Positions 1 to 12,861 are shown, numbered from the stretch's first letter. The stretch is 64,000 nt of DNA from Panicum virgatum (GCF_016808335.1 NC_053138.1:52482951-52546950), one strand, 5' to 3'. Notes: a model not told the origin generated them from the letters alone. Made by a program: numbers and translations.

Positions 1-1452
1 AATCAAGCTGAGGAAACTGGCCGACCTGCGTTGGGGGTGAGGGGAGTATCTTCCCCACAAGTTCATGGGACCCACCGCTTTCCATGCCGCGGAGAGCTAG
101 GCTTTGCCGTGCTAGCCCACTGCTGATGTCGGGCGCCAGCCCATAGTGGCTCACGGTGGTTTCGTTGGAGCTTGACGCTGCCATACACGCGTGCTCACGC
201 CGGCTGCCAGACCTCGCTGTTTGCGAGTGCTGATGCAGAGTGGAATCAAGTAATGATTAGTGGCTGCCTGTACTGATTTGGAGATAGTGTTGTTGCTTAC
301 ATGTCAATTGAACCAGAGAGGACTAGAGGAGTTTCCATGGATCACTGAATTGGATTCGGAGGAGGAAGTGGTGGGAGATGAGGCAAAGCAAGCTCGTCAT
401 GGTCATGGCACTGGAGAGAGAAAAGAGAGGAAGTGAGGGATCTTTACTGCATATGAGGTTGTACAACCTAGAGTGCAATTTACTCATTAGTGTTTTTCAT
501 TTCTGCAACAGGTCCTATAGAGCAACTAGGCATTATTCATGTTTTGTCCACTTACTATGTACTGTCAGTGCACAAAAAATAACTATACGTACTGATGAAA
601 TGCTCGTCAATTTCTTTTTATTTCAAAGCAACTTATTTGTATTAAATGACTGATCAAGGTGGGATCTCCAGGTTCTAGCCAACATGATTCTTGTCCACTC
701 CACACCTCGATATATTGCTGCCTGCTGGCTCCCATTATGTGTCCTTATGCATCTCCTCTCTTGCCCATACTATAATCTCCTTGAACGCTAACATCACTAG
801 AAATTCATCTAGGCATCAGGAAATTGCAAAGAACATAGAAATCTTCACCCAGCCAACAAAAGAGAGGTAAATGAAGGGCTTGTGTGTTGTGATCCTACAT
901 TTTGGCAACTACGAAACCATGGATACTGATATCTTGGTAGCATTCCGAGTAACTCCTCAGCCGGGGGTTCTGCCTGAAGAAGTAGGGGCTGTAGTAGCTG
1001 TGGAATTTTCTACTACTACATGGACAATTGTTTGAACTATTGGACTTACCAGTCTTGATCGTTATCCATCATGGCCACAAACTCTCCCTGGATATCATTG
1101 TGAAAGAGAGGCATGAGATTCTCTGGATGCAATTGCAATTGGCCAATTATGACTGACAATATGAGCGAACCCGAAGCATATCCATGCAGTTTAGATATAT
1201 TGTGTTTGGCATCTAAATTACTTCAAATAAAAATGTTTCAACTACATAGCTATAGATACTGTCGAATCATACAATTTTCATATAGTTTTTTCTCCATCTT
1301 TGAGTTTGTGCAAAAAATTTATGAATTTCTGAGTGCAAGGGTGAAATCAAATTCCAAAGGCACAAAAATATTTGATTATTGTCTGTTCTATATAGAGCCA
1401 GCATGTATATATAATCCTGAGAGGATCCGTGCCGGCTCATTTACAAGCCAAC
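1..1452. other. intergenic, no gene recognised
   Basis: No reading frame here has recognisable domains or gene-like codon structure. The first 240 bases are GC-rich and the rest is AT-rich, ordinary plant intergenic DNA. Small open frames at 378-653 and 1113-1520 look like chance. Confidence 0.5.
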
Positions 1453-1455
1453 ATG

Positions 1456-2049
1456 CAGTACTAGAAAACAGGCCATTGGTCGACCCCAAAAGTACCGAAA
1501 TCAAGATGACCCAGTACTAATTCTAACATTAGTACCGGGTCATCTTTGTTCTAGTACTTTTGAGGTGGAGGAAAGGTCCAGGAATCCTTTTAGTACTGGG
1601 TGGTAACACCACTCGGTACCAAAGGCTAGACATTGGTACCGGGTGGTGTTACCACACGGTACTAATAGGTCCTCCCACATCAGTACCAGGTGGAGACACT
1701 ACCCGGTACCTATGTCTAGCCTTTGGTACCGGGTGGTATTTATTACCCGGTACCAAAGGTGCTCCATATGTTACTTTAACAGAAAAATATCTCCTTCTCA
1801 ACCACAATTGCTATGTAGGTGAGATGGTAAACGAGCTATACGGGAGACACGAGGTCATGGGTTTGAATCTCGACCACTACATGCGCACATATTTTCTTTT
1901 TCTGCAAAGTGCACAGACCCCTTTAGTACCGGGTCATCCACCCCGTGTTAGTGCCTCTGACCTTTAGTCTCGGATGCCTAGTACCGGTTGTAAAAACCGG
2001 TACCAAATCCCATTCTCAACCGGTGCCTATAGCACCTTTTCTAGTAGTG
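1456..2049. mobile_element. non-autonomous CACTA-like element (D), GGTACCGG family
   Basis: The left end reads CAGTACTAGAAAACAGG and the right end is the complement of CACTACTAGAAAAGG, so the terminal inverted repeat differs by one base at position 3. Both sides are flanked by ATG (1453-1455 and 2050-2052), the 3-bp target duplication expected of CACTA elements. The interior is packed with inverted copies of GGTACCGGGTGGT, acting as subterminal repeats. It has no coding capacity. It also contains a tRNA-like module, listed separately. Confidence 0.8.
1811..1880 (+). other. tRNA-like module inside element D
   Basis: The stretch has a D-arm-like TAGGTGAGATGGTAA followed about 35 nt later by GGTTTGAATCT, close to the B-box (T-arm) consensus. 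Spacing fits a tRNA or Pol III internal promoter. No convincing acceptor stem forms, so it is not called a functional tRNA. Confidence 0.5.
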
Positions 2050-2102
2050 ATGGATAAGTCTGTGCCTGCTTGTTTAAGGCTGATATGAATAAGCTGGTGA
2101 GT

Positions 2103-2649
2103 CACTACTTGAGAACTAGTCATCGATCCATCACAAATATACCGGTTGAAATTGTAGTGGGTATTATGCTAGCTCTAGTACTGGGTCCAATTGCCACCGG
2201 TATATTTGTGGTGATTAAAAGATCAAGGAGGCTTGTAATACCAGTTGGTATGTAGCACTAACAACTAAAACACACATATTAGTATCAGTTAGTGTTACCA
2301 CCAAGTACTAATATAAAGGGTGCTCCACGGGTGAAATCAAAAGGAAATCATCTGTCTTTCAATCAGATGTGATGTGTTATTGAGATGGTAAGAAAGGTAT
2401 GCCCAAAACAATAGGTCCTGGTTTTGAATTCTATGCATCGCATGTGCATATATTTCACGTGACTTGTGACTTATATGTTAGATTTTTTTATAATTTTTGG
2501 GATGTCTACCTTATTTTAGTACCGGGTGATGCAATAGATACAGATTGCTATTGATAATCAAGACTTTTAGTCCCGGTTGTGGAACCAGTATTGATAGCAG
2601 TTTGAACCCAGTACTAATATTGAGTTGTACTTTCGGTAGCTTGCTAGTG
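2103..2649. mobile_element. degenerate relative of element D (E)
   Basis: It starts with CACTACTTGAG and ends with the complement of CACTAGCAAGC. Flanking trinucleotides (AGT and ATT) do not match, so the ends are approximate. The interior follows element D in order: GGTACT-type repeats, then a decayed tRNA-like segment (about 2373-2440, GAGATGGTAA and GGTTTTGAATTC), then the right arm with TAGTACCGGGTGATG. Confidence 0.5.
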
Positions 2650-3834
2650 ATTGAGTATTTCTCTAGTAGAGATGTATCCACCTAAAAAATCATTATTACA
2701 TATTAGTAAGCTCCCGTGCATATTAGGTTATAGGACAACTTATTGCTATAGGTAAATATGGAAACCGTAAGGAAAGTCCCAGCAATTATGATACCTACAT
2801 AATTATTAACGTCCTGAAAATGCAGGGAACGTGGATGTGAAGTGTTCCCCAGATTTCGTAGTTTTTTTGCTACAAGGTCTATACTCAATTTATTGAATTC
2901 TTAAGAACATGAACATCGGTACAAAATATCTTAGTTTCTTCTTCGATCTGGTTTGTTCTGAATGCATCCAAGTCTTTGTCCTTCTGGTAATATATGATCA
3001 CACTACAAAAGACCAGGACTATAATAGCTTCACAAGAACGATTGGCAATGTGGTAGGTAACTGATACATACAGAGTCTCAAGGCTCCTCATTGTTTATCA
3101 ACAAGCTACTAACCGACTAGGGCATTACACTGTCAAATTGATGAAGAAGCTAGTGAAGATTATTGTCGCGGTGGTAACAGTGTAATATATATAAGGTGTG
3201 CTTGTGGGTGAGACCCATGGTGTTGTTCACCATGTGCCCTAGAGAGGCAAGTGATAGCAATTTAAGTTACTATTACAGAAAATGTTTGTAGAGGTCGGTA
3301 AAATGGCATTTGTAAGGTGGGCTGATGGTCCAATTCTGGTTTTTGCAGCTAAAAGTATACAGAGCATTTGTAGGGGAAGATTCCCGCCCTGGTCATATTT
3401 TTCCGGGGGCAGATGATAAGAGTGGCCTGCTCCTGCAAATGCCTTCTACAAGGTAGATCTCACTATCAACTGCCTCTAATCTGGTAATAGTTTTTTCTGG
3501 GGCGGCTCATATATAGCCTCGTCCACCCCTTCTAGTTACCTCATCAGGGGCGGGTGATGGCATGGTATGCTCCTACAAAGGCTCCCCTAAATGTTTAAAA
3601 AGGTGCTTCCAACCAATTATTTAAAATATTTGCGGTAAAATTTTGGTTCCTGCCAAATTAGAGCATTAATGTGATCACAATTTCCATCAAATATCATAAT
3701 AATTCATTAGCATATATAATATATTGATTATACATAAACTAAAAAGGTTACATTACAAAACTAAACTACATGAAACATTTTGATATATACAATAGCCACA
3801 CTCATTTGCTTCCTTGCCTAACAGTACTAGTAAC
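2650..3834. other. intergenic, no gene recognised
   Basis: AT-rich DNA. Two small open frames on the minus strand (2703-3091) have no recognisable content. Around 3280-3600 there are scattered inverted TTTGTAGG/CCTACAAA-like motifs suggesting another decayed repeat, but no ends could be fixed. Confidence 0.4.
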
Positions 3835-3999
3835 TCAAGTCTCTACCTTTGATTCTGCATGCCACTTAGGAAGAGGAAAATATTTGTCTTCCAGTGCTAA
3901 GTCATATATCGGGTCGTAGAAGGTGCCCATGGAGTTGACAATCTCATGCAGTGTGAATTGGCACAAGTCAGCAACAATATTGTGAAGTTTCTTCTCTTG
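3835..3999 (-). pseudogene. isolated C-terminal coding fragment, family unknown
   Basis: The minus strand has a 54-codon open stretch ending in TGA with well-formed protein character: it begins QEKKLHNIVADLC and ends KWHAESKVET, with an intervening FYDPIYDLALEDKYFPLP motif. An in-frame stop lies two codons upstream of the first Q and there is no start codon, so it is either a last exon or a remnant. It resembles tails of plant transposon-associated proteins in composition, but I cannot name the family. The surrounding sequence is AT-rich and offers no partner exon. Confidence 0.4.
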
Positions 4000-4270
4000 G
4001 ATTTAGTGGTTACATAATGGGGTTGGATGGAAATCCAATAAAGATGGGGAAATCAAGTGTTTGGGAGGGGTGCAAAACCAACACAAATGTATATATACAT
4101 ATAAAGCTATGATCGAAATTTTAACTTGATTTATTGGGGGTCTGTGGTGCACCTTCCATGAACCCTAAGGAACTCACACACGTATATGGATCTGGAAGAA
4201 AACGGATGGACAAATTGTCATTTCCATCTGTTCGGGTAAATGGAAATGGGACAGATAGCTCCGGAAATGG

Positions 4271-4774
4271 CACTACTAGAAAAATGCCCTTGGGTACCGG
4301 TTGAAAATGCCCTTTGGTACCGGTTTCTTGAACCGGTGCCCCGAAAGCGGTACCAAAGGCTCGAGCCTTTGGTACCGGGTAAAACAACTGGTACCTATGG
4401 CTAAAATATTCACGCAAAATGTCCTTTGGCTGGGATTTGAACCCGCGACCTCTAGCCTCGCACGTTGCTACTTTACCATCTCACCTACACAGCCTTAGGT
4501 ACTGGTTGGTGTTACCATCCCATGGAGAGCCTTAGGTATGGTACCGGTTGGTGTTACCAACCGGTACCTAAGGCTCGTCTATAGGTACCGGTTGGTGGTA
4601 CCACCCGGTACTAATATAAAAGTTACCACCCGGTACCTATGGAGAGCCTTAGGTACCGGTTGATAATATTAACCGGTACCTAAGGCTCATTCATAGATTC
4701 CATCCACCCTAAGGTACTGGTTCATCTCTGTACTGGTATTTTTGGGTGGACCTAAGGCTTGTTTTCTAGTAGTG
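4271..4774. mobile_element. non-autonomous CACTA-like element (F), GGTACCGG family
   Basis: Termini are CACTACTAGAAAAATGCCC on the left and the complement of CACTACTAGAAAACAAGCC on the right, an almost perfect 14-bp inverted repeat. Flanks are TGG (left) and TAG (right), a target duplication with one mismatch. The interior has inverted GGTACCGGTTG repeats as in element D, plus a tRNA-like module on the minus strand. Confidence 0.75.
4428..4494 (-). other. tRNA-like module inside element F
   Basis: Read on the minus strand it starts GGCTGTGTAGGTGAGATGG and ends GGGTTCAAATCCCAGCC. The first five bases (GGCTG) pair with the last five (CAGCC), giving part of an acceptor stem. The T-arm has GGG/CCC around TTCAAAT. 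A TAGC/GCTA pair could form an anticodon stem with an oversized loop. At 67 nt it is slightly short for a tRNA. A decayed tRNA or tRNA-derived promoter is the best reading. Confidence 0.55.
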
Positions 4775-6180
4775 TAGGATGGGAAACGGGATAGAGCGAC
4801 CGGGAATGGGATCGTGAATGGGATAGGGTATAAATAAATCTTGCTTGTATTTGTGGGATCCCGGGAATAATGGACCCGTATTTAACATATTTCAATTGAT
4901 GCCAGGATAGGAACAATAACCCAAGTCCTCACTCCTCACTCCTCATCTAACTCATCTCAGCCCAACGGGCCCAATCACCAGATCTATGTATCTCACGGTA
5001 TATGGTGATATGCTTTTCTTAATTTTGTATGACATAAAGGAAGTCTTTGTAACTCTTTTCTAGGTAGTCCAACGAGTCAAATACGTGAAGTCTACCTTAC
5101 TTCGGCATGAGCGATCGAGCTATAGCAGTCCGGTGATGGCTGCACAAATATAATTCATGATGAGTAGCATTGTGTATATAATTAAGCTCACAGGAATAAG
5201 TTAGACATACTTAAAGTTGTAGGGGTCCATGTGTAATCCGTATTTTGCCAGCATTGTAATATTATATTATCTATGCAAACCGTCACCTTCTTCCTTGATT
5301 CTTTTATAAAAACCTCCCCTCAATAAGCTTGTTTTTCCTTTTTCATCTCATTAAACGTTGCTAAAAAAACACTCCTATTAAACTTTTTCAATACGCTAGC
5401 TGGGGTCCATTAATTTGTAGTAGCTGGAAATTTCCATGGATGGATCCATCTACATTAGCCAAAGTAGTTAATAATCTTAAGCCCACGCGGTTGGGGTGAT
5501 GGATATATATATCGATATCTGCATTAATCTCAGAACCGGCCGGGTAGTCGGATATGCCGAGAAAGAACTTGGATGTCCTCGATCGTAATAATAACCACGC
5601 AGATATGAACAAATTAGACATGAAATTGGATGCACAAAATTAACATTTAATACTATAAGTATTCGGTCATTTATTTTTGTTGCTGCGAAATGCAGGTGAT
5701 TACGGCATTATTCTATATACACATCAGATATCATATAGTGAATCTGAAGAGATTTTACATGATGGGAACCAGACAAGGCGTTCCAGCCTCTCTACAGTAC
5801 AACAATATATGGCCATACTAAAAACATTCAGCATATATATGCTAGCCCAAAGGCACACATGTAAAAATCAGAAATGACTTTTTAGTAGTGGAAATAACTT
5901 TTCAATTTATAATATTTATATTTTAGATAGATTTGGCTTAGAGCAAATCAAAAGGTATATATTTATACTTGTGGATGGAGGGGGTATTTTAAAATATTTT
6001 TTGTGACAAGTTAGTGCTACAAAATTTATGAGGGACAATACTACAATATATATGGATACTAGACAAATTAAAGATATGAAAACAAATCTTAATTATCACA
6101 TAAAACATATCTAACTGAGCGTGACATATATAATGTCGTTGTAACATTCGGGTGTATGTCAATAACTTTAAGCAATTAAA
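4775..6180. other. intergenic, upstream of the F-box gene
   Basis: AT-rich with no supported gene. A TATATAG motif near 6187 lies about 250 bp before the chosen start codon and could be the core promoter of the F-box gene; this is a guess from position alone. Confidence 0.35.
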
Positions 6181-6441
6181 GAATTTATATAGATTATTTC
6201 CCCAAAAAAATCAAGAAAAAAACTGTATTTGTCCGTTTCTAAAATGGACAGGCAGTTCTCAACAGGGGCCCCGAAAATCCTGTCACGCAATCTGTCCAGC
6301 GTCCAGCAAGGCAGCATGCAACACGTTCCATTCTCGTCTGGACTGCGCGCTAGTCTTCAAGTTGCAGCGCTTCTGGCTCCATTCTCCTCAGCTCCGGCGA
6401 AATCGATCCAGCGGCCCTCACCGTCGCGCCCGTCGCCCGTC

Positions 6442-7738
6442 ATGTCGCGCGTCGACAAGCGCCCACGGCGCGCCGCCCGGCGGACCTCCGGAGCAGAGCC
6501 CGTCCCCGTCCCCGTTCCCGTCACCGGCAGCGACGACTCCCTGGGAGAGTAAGCTAGCTCCTCTCCAATCTACCCATGCTTCTTCTCCTTCCGCTCAAAT
6601 TTTCCCCTTTTTGCAACGCAGCAGAGATCTGCAATTCTGAATCTGACCGTCGTTTGTGTGTTTCTCCTCCAGGGTAGAAGAGAGGGACTGGGCCCATCTC
6701 CTCCCCGATCTCGTCGGCAAGATCGCCGGCGACCTCCTGTCCGACGACGTGGCGGAGTACATCCGCCTGAGGGCCGTCTGCAAGCCGTGGAGGAGCTCCA
6801 CCACGGACCCCAGCACCCTGGATCCCCGCTTCTTCCCCCGGCAGTGGCTGCTGATCGCTGAAGAGAAGCTCCGCCGGGACGGCAAGCCGGAGCGCTTCGT
6901 CAACGTGCGGACCGGCGCCACGCTCCGGATCGAACTGCCGAATCCCAAGGAGTACACCCACCACGGCAACACGGAGGGCCTCCTGGTGCTCTGGCACTCG
7001 CTCACCGACACGGTATGCCTGCTCAACCCGCTCACCATGGCCTTCACCGACCTTCCGATGATGTCCACGGTGCAACTGACGCAACCTTTGGGCGACGGGG
7101 ACGACAACGGAGACGGCGATGTGATCTACTACTCGTACTGCAACATCAAGGCGGCCGGTGTTCTGACTGACATCGACAACATGGGACGGCCACGGTCGAA
7201 GCCCACCGTGGTGCTCTCCCTTAACTGGGGGATGATACGTACGGCCATCGTCTGCGCAGAGCCGGGCGACACCCTTTGGCGAGCCGTCGACATGAGCTGC
7301 GCCGGCGACATCGAGTGCGAGCTGCCGGCAATCCATGGCGGCCTCGCCGTGCAGGGCCGCTTCTTCGTCCCCAACCGCGCCGGAGACGTGCTCGAGGTGG
7401 AGGTCAGGCCACAGCCGCGCCTGACATACGTTGCCAGGCAGGCCGGCGACGAGGCCCAGAGCGGCTTGAACCAGAGGTCCTACCTGGTCCCTTCTGGCAA
7501 CGATGTGGGTGCCGGAATGCTCCTGCTGCGCACCTGGGGGCCTGGCAACGTCCACTACCAGGCCTTCACGGTGGATCTTGGCAACAGAAGGCTTGCGCGG
7601 CATGAGATGGGTGGCACTGACACCACCGTGTTTCTGCCATCCGTCACTCTACGCAGTTCTGCATTCCCTAATGTGGTGGCCAATATAGCCTACCTGAAGA
7701 GGCACATGAAAGCGCTGATGCAAGGGCTTTACATATGA
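6442..7738 (+). CDS. F-box family protein, two exons
   Basis: Exon 1 is 6442-6548 and exon 2 is 6673-7738. The intron 6549-6672 has a GTAAGC donor and a pyrimidine-rich TTTCTCCTCCAG acceptor, and joining keeps the frame to give about 390 residues. The first 35 residues are basic and proline/valine-rich. Residues about 37-80 read as a plant F-box (DWAHLLPDLVGKIAGDLL, then RLRAVCKPWRSS), the segment that binds SKP1 in an SCF ubiquitin ligase. The C-terminal 300 residues have the VCLLNP and WGPGNVHYQAFTVDL style of grass F-box proteins with a DUF295/beta-propeller-like region; no kelch or LRR repeats are seen. The start was chosen because it follows a GC-rich leader; an in-frame ATG at 6229 would add 71 residues with little protein character. 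The substrate is unknown. The frame is intact, so it is probably a live gene. Confidence 0.85.
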
Positions 7739-8723
7739 TTCACTCCAAGTGGATGTAGTTGATTATTGATCCCCAGACTTCTTTTTATGAATTATTAATG
7801 ACTTGTTTTGAGAAATATGAAATATTGGTGCATGAAACTGGTGCAATTTCAGATTGCTGTTGAACATGTAAGACTTATAAATTGCTTGTCTTCTTGATTG
7901 AAATTCGTGAGAGTGCTTTTTCCTCCTATGCAATTCTGAAATCTGAATGATGCCCGTGCATTGAGTATATATACCATCTATGAAATTTGCGGGCCGGCTA
8001 CATTCTGATGTAGAAATGACAAAGCTTTGGGATACAGTTAGTTCATACTCGTAATTTAAGTTGCAAGTGCCAAGTGGACATCATTAGCAGTTGAATAATC
8101 ACACTCTCGTAGGTGATCTATGTATATGCAAGTTACTGTGAGTGGATGCTAATTTTCAAATGACCAAAATTAAATGTTCTTCTGAACTGTAGATTCTCCT
8201 GAATACTGTGGTGTGATTTTGTGGTTTCAGATTGAATCCAATACGCTGACAAATTAAAGTGGATCGGTTACAAAAGCAGATCGAGTGATTAGCTATCTTA
8301 CTGTCTTGAGACATGCCTTTGGGATTACTCCGCTTAATTACTTGTATAGCTAAACTTACTCGGATGAGTAAGTAACCCAATACTCTATCATTCTTGCCCT
8401 CAGAATTATATTAACCAACTAACCATGGTTCTCCATTAACTTGCAACCTCGGTCGCTTGAAGAATTAGTTAGAACAATATTAGTTAATGATTAATTATGG
8501 AGTCTGGATTTTTTGTTGATTTCAGATTTGCAAAATTCTGGGTTCTGGATTCTTCTCTACTGGATTTCAAATTCGAAGTGCTTTTAGATCTACCTGAAAA
8601 TTAAAAGGCATCTTAAGGTTTGTGTTTTCTGTCAACATTTATTTTAGAATTTCAATTATCATTTTTCACCAGTGATGGTTATTGTTGCATCATCATTACG
8701 ATGTTATTTTTCTTGATGCACCA
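7739..8723. other. 3' flank of the F-box gene
   Basis: AT-rich and non-coding. It should hold the 3' UTR and poly(A) site; several AATAAA-like stretches exist and none can be singled out. Confidence 0.4.
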
Positions 8724-9852
8724 CTATCATTTTGGTTTTGCAGCAGTGTGTAGGTTTTCTAAGGTGATGGTTGTGCTGGAGTAACAACAAGGATTTGTGT
8801 TTTATTGCATCAACCTCCAGTCTGCCTGTATGTTAGTGTTGATCTGCAGTAATCCCAAACTACAGATATCATCAGTTACATTATATTTAATTGGTCCGCT
8901 TTACACAATATGTCAAACATGGATATAATTCTTTTTTAACAAATGATTTTAGTCGATGTATGTAGCCTCCAGTATCTTTGCTGCAACATATGCTTATACA
9001 AGAAGTTAAGCTAATGCAGCCGATCCAAATGCTTTGAATTTATGTGTGCTGTATTGTGGCAAAGGAAAATGTTTTACCATTACATGCATAGTTTTGCTAT
9101 GTTCAATAAATTTAATTATTTTGATATGTAATAAATTCACTATATTCTTATTAAAATCTGGTCTAGATAATATTATTTTGCTTGCTGGGTAACCTCTGCT
9201 ATTTTGCTTCTAATGGTACTTCCAATTATCCAGTTTACACAGCATATGGGTATCCTTTGGCTGGGTCTCTCCCATGATTGGTATATCACTCTTTTTCTAA
9301 ATTTATGTTTTTGCCGTTTGGCCATTGAGTTTGTGGATCACATTTACTGATGGGAGAGGCAATATATTTTAAATCTTTTTTCTGCATGGTAGGAAGGAGG
9401 ATAAACGTGTATCGCAGCAAGCCAGCAATTTATTATATGCTATCAAATTTAATTAGTGGAGTGACTGTACCTAAATCATAGCTAAAACTACATACTTTGT
9501 GTTTAGCAACCATAGTGATCTTACCGATGCTTTTTATGGATCATGACCTACCTCATTTACAACTTTGCTTGACATGCTATGCATATTATTTTTTCACTAG
9601 TCAACTGAGGCATGAAACTACATAAATTTCTCTTTAATGTTCTAAGGTCAAATACTTTGTTTATTGGTTGCCTCTTTCTCAGGCACTGCACTTTGATCAT
9701 GCGTCTAAAGGACACTATTCTCATCTGCACTCACTACACAAGTTTTGTTTTGTTCTGCATCTTTGAACTTAAATAAAGACATATATGTTGCACCCCCAGC
9801 CATAAATCATCAATTTGCTTAAGGTCAGTCTAACAAAATCTTGTTTGTACAG
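8724..9852. repeat. tandem duplicated non-coding block, copy 1
   Basis: It begins CTATCATTTTGGTTTTGCAG and ends CTTGTTTGTACAG. The same order of motifs recurs in copy 2, including GATGGTTGTG, AACCTCCAGT, GGATCACATTT and GGTCAGTCTAACAAAATC. No coding frame is conserved between the copies. Confidence 0.8.
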
Positions 9853-11153
9853 CTATCATTTTGGTTTTGCAGCAGTGTGTAAGTTTTCTGAAAGTGATGG
9901 TTGTGTTGGAGTTACAACAACGTTTTATGTTTTATTGCATTAACCTCCAGTTTGCCAGTATTTTACTGTTGATCTGTAGCAACCCCAAACTACATATATT
10001 AGTTACAGTAAATTCAATTGGTCTGTTTTACGTAGTATGACGAATATGGGTATAAGTCTTTTTCTAGCAAATGATTTTAATTGATGTAGCCTGTATCTTT
10101 GATGCAACATATGAATCAGTACCGGTGCAACAATGCCCGGTATTTTTTGCCCGACCAGCCGATAGGCCTTTCTCTTGTAGTGCAAGAAGCTAATGCAGCC
10201 AATCTAAAATGCTTTTAATTTATGTGTGCTGTATTGTGGGGTAAAGGAAAATGTTTTACCACTACATGCATAGTTTTGCTATGTTGAATAAAAAATACAT
10301 GGCACCTAGAAATCTTTATGTATAACATTACTGTATAAATGCTTGATAACTGGCAAGTCCACTCAATTATTTTGATATGTAATAAATTCACTGTATTCTG
10401 ATTATAATCTGATTTTTAGAAACTATTATTTTGCTTGCTGGGTAAACATCTGTTATTTTGCTTCTAATGCTACTCCCAATTATCCAGTTTACACAACATA
10501 TGGGTTTCCTTTGGCTGGGTCTATCCCATGATTGGTATATCACTCTTTTCCTAAAATTATGTTTTTGCCGTTTGGCCATTGAGTTTTTGGATCACATTTG
10601 CTGGGAGAGGCAATCTTCTTTCTGCACGGTAGGAAGGAGGATAAAAGTATATAGCAGCAAGCCAGCAATTTATTATATGCTGTCAAATTTAATTAGTGAA
10701 GTGATGACTTTGGTAATAATAATGCGCCTCTCTAAATTTTTAGAACTGTACTTAAATCATAGCTAAAACTGCATACTTTGTGTGTTTATTAGCAACCAAT
10801 AGTGTTCTTACCGATGCTATTTATGGATCATTACATACCTGATTGACAACTTTGCTTGACATGCTATGCATATTTTTTCGCTAGTCATCTGAGGCATGCA
10901 ACTATATAAATTTCTCCTTAATGTTCTCAAGGTCAAATACCTTGGCTATTGGTTGCCTCTTGCTCAGGCATTGCACTTCGGTCATGCGTGTAAAAGCACA
11001 CACTATTCTGATCTGCACTCACTATACAAGTTTTGTTTTGTCATGCATCTTTGAGCTTAAACGAAGACATAAAGTTCTATATATATGTTGCTCCCCCTAG
11101 CCATAAATCGTGAATTTCCTAAAGGTCAGCCTAACAAAATCTTGTTTGTGCAG
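9853..11153. repeat. tandem duplicated non-coding block, copy 2
   Basis: It begins CTATCATTTTGGTTTTGCAG directly after copy 1 and ends CTTGTTTGTGCAG. It is about 170 bp longer than copy 1. Part of the extra length is a segment near 10125-10187 that ends CTCTTGTAGTG, the look of a CACTA-type right terminus. Divergence is substantial, so the duplication is not recent. Confidence 0.8.
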
Positions 11154-12861
11154 CAAACAAGTCCCTAATTTGCTGGGTGGCAATGTATAAATCAGAGATT
11201 TGGATGGTTCACTAGATCACTAATTTGCTAGTCAAATTTCACTTATTATTGGACACTTAGAAATGGTCTCGAACTCCGATATGGAAAACAAAAGTTTTGA
11301 GTCGATATATATTTCATTAGTTTACCGTCTGTGTTTTAGAGTTTAGGGTTTATCAAATCTTTGTTGAGTATGATGTAGGTGTGCGTGATGGAACGTTTTT
11401 GCTTGATTGAGGAATACGAGGTATCATAATAATTGTCCTGAAGCTATATAACTTGCCTTGATGTTATCTAGTGTCTGCATCATGTAACATTTCTTTGTGT
11501 AATGTACATTGTAATCTCACAGGAAGTAGTCCTGAAAATATAACCAGTTTCATGTCACTCATTACGTTGTTTAGTAGAATGGCTGATTTATAAACATACT
11601 ATTTAAGCTTACAGGAAGTTAACCAGGAACAATTTTACATACATACTATTGATTAGTGTTACATGATTTAATACTCCTCGCATATTATGTCCTTGCATTG
11701 CTGCTATTTCTTCGGATGACTGAATTCAATAGTTTACCATCAATCCAATATTCTATCCTGTCCTCTGTTTTACATACTATATAAGTTTTTTTTTCCCAAA
11801 AAAATCAAATTACGGTCAGGTTTTCTTTTTGTCTGTCCAAATGGAAATAAATATTGTTTACATATTTGACGGGTTTTGTTGTTTACCATCAACCAAATGT
11901 GTTTCTGAAGAAGCTGAAGACACTGTTTAATTCTTGGATAAGGTCACCAGATTTATATAAATAGTATATATACCAGCTCCGGCGCATATATCACTGCAGG
12001 GCTACAAGCATGGAGTTGTTTCTTATTACAATTTTTATTCTCAGATTATATGAGCACTAATATAGTTTAAGTCAGGAAAGAGATTTTCGGATATATGTGG
12101 ATAGTTTTTATGTAAATAAATGAGTGTCCAAAAAGAGGTTCCTTTGTTTATCATCCCATGTCAGTGCTATATATGAGATCTAAAATGTACCACAACATTA
12201 TGAAAAATAATAGCCTAGCACATTTTTTGAAAAAAGGAAATTGATCTGATATAAGTTTGCAGCAAAGCATTCACTAAAATACTTTTTTGCCAACATTATA
12301 TGAAGTTTTGTTCTTATAGTATAAATAGTCTATGTCCATGAACTACAAACCGGCAGCAATTTCTGGAACCATTATTTTAATCTATAAATATGACAAAAGG
12401 GACAGTAAACATGTAGCTAAGGTCATGACCTTATTATATTATTAGAATAGTGAGTAGTAACCAACAATTTGTTGGTGCTATAATTAGATACCATGGACAA
12501 AAACAACAGACAAGTATTGTGCGGAAAAATCTAATGTAACATGTTGAAAATGAATAGTGCAGTTTGTCTCTTCTATTTCTTGTGGTCATTCAATATTTGG
12601 AGAGAGCGTCTCATCCATACCGGATCTAATCCCTCGTCATCTGTGTCATGAACCATCAGGTCCCCAGCACGTCGAATAATGGAGTCAACGCTACTACACC
12701 GAACTTAAATTTAAATTTTTAAGATGGTTTTGCCGGTGCGATTTTGGATTTTATTTGGTTTGCAATTGTACTTTTTTGTGTGGTTTATATTTGAATTGCA
12801 ATAACCTGAAGCTTAAACTTAACGTAACCTCTAGTTTGGGCTTTAACCTTACTTAGCCTAG
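11154..12861. other. intergenic, no gene recognised
   Basis: AT-rich sequence with no open frame of note and no recognised element termini. Confidence 0.45.

Noticed and set aside
6554..7603. Long minus-strand open frame opposite the F-box gene
   Set aside because: It is a GC-rich shadow of the plus-strand exon; its translation has no domain, and the plus frame has F-box motifs and valid splice sites.
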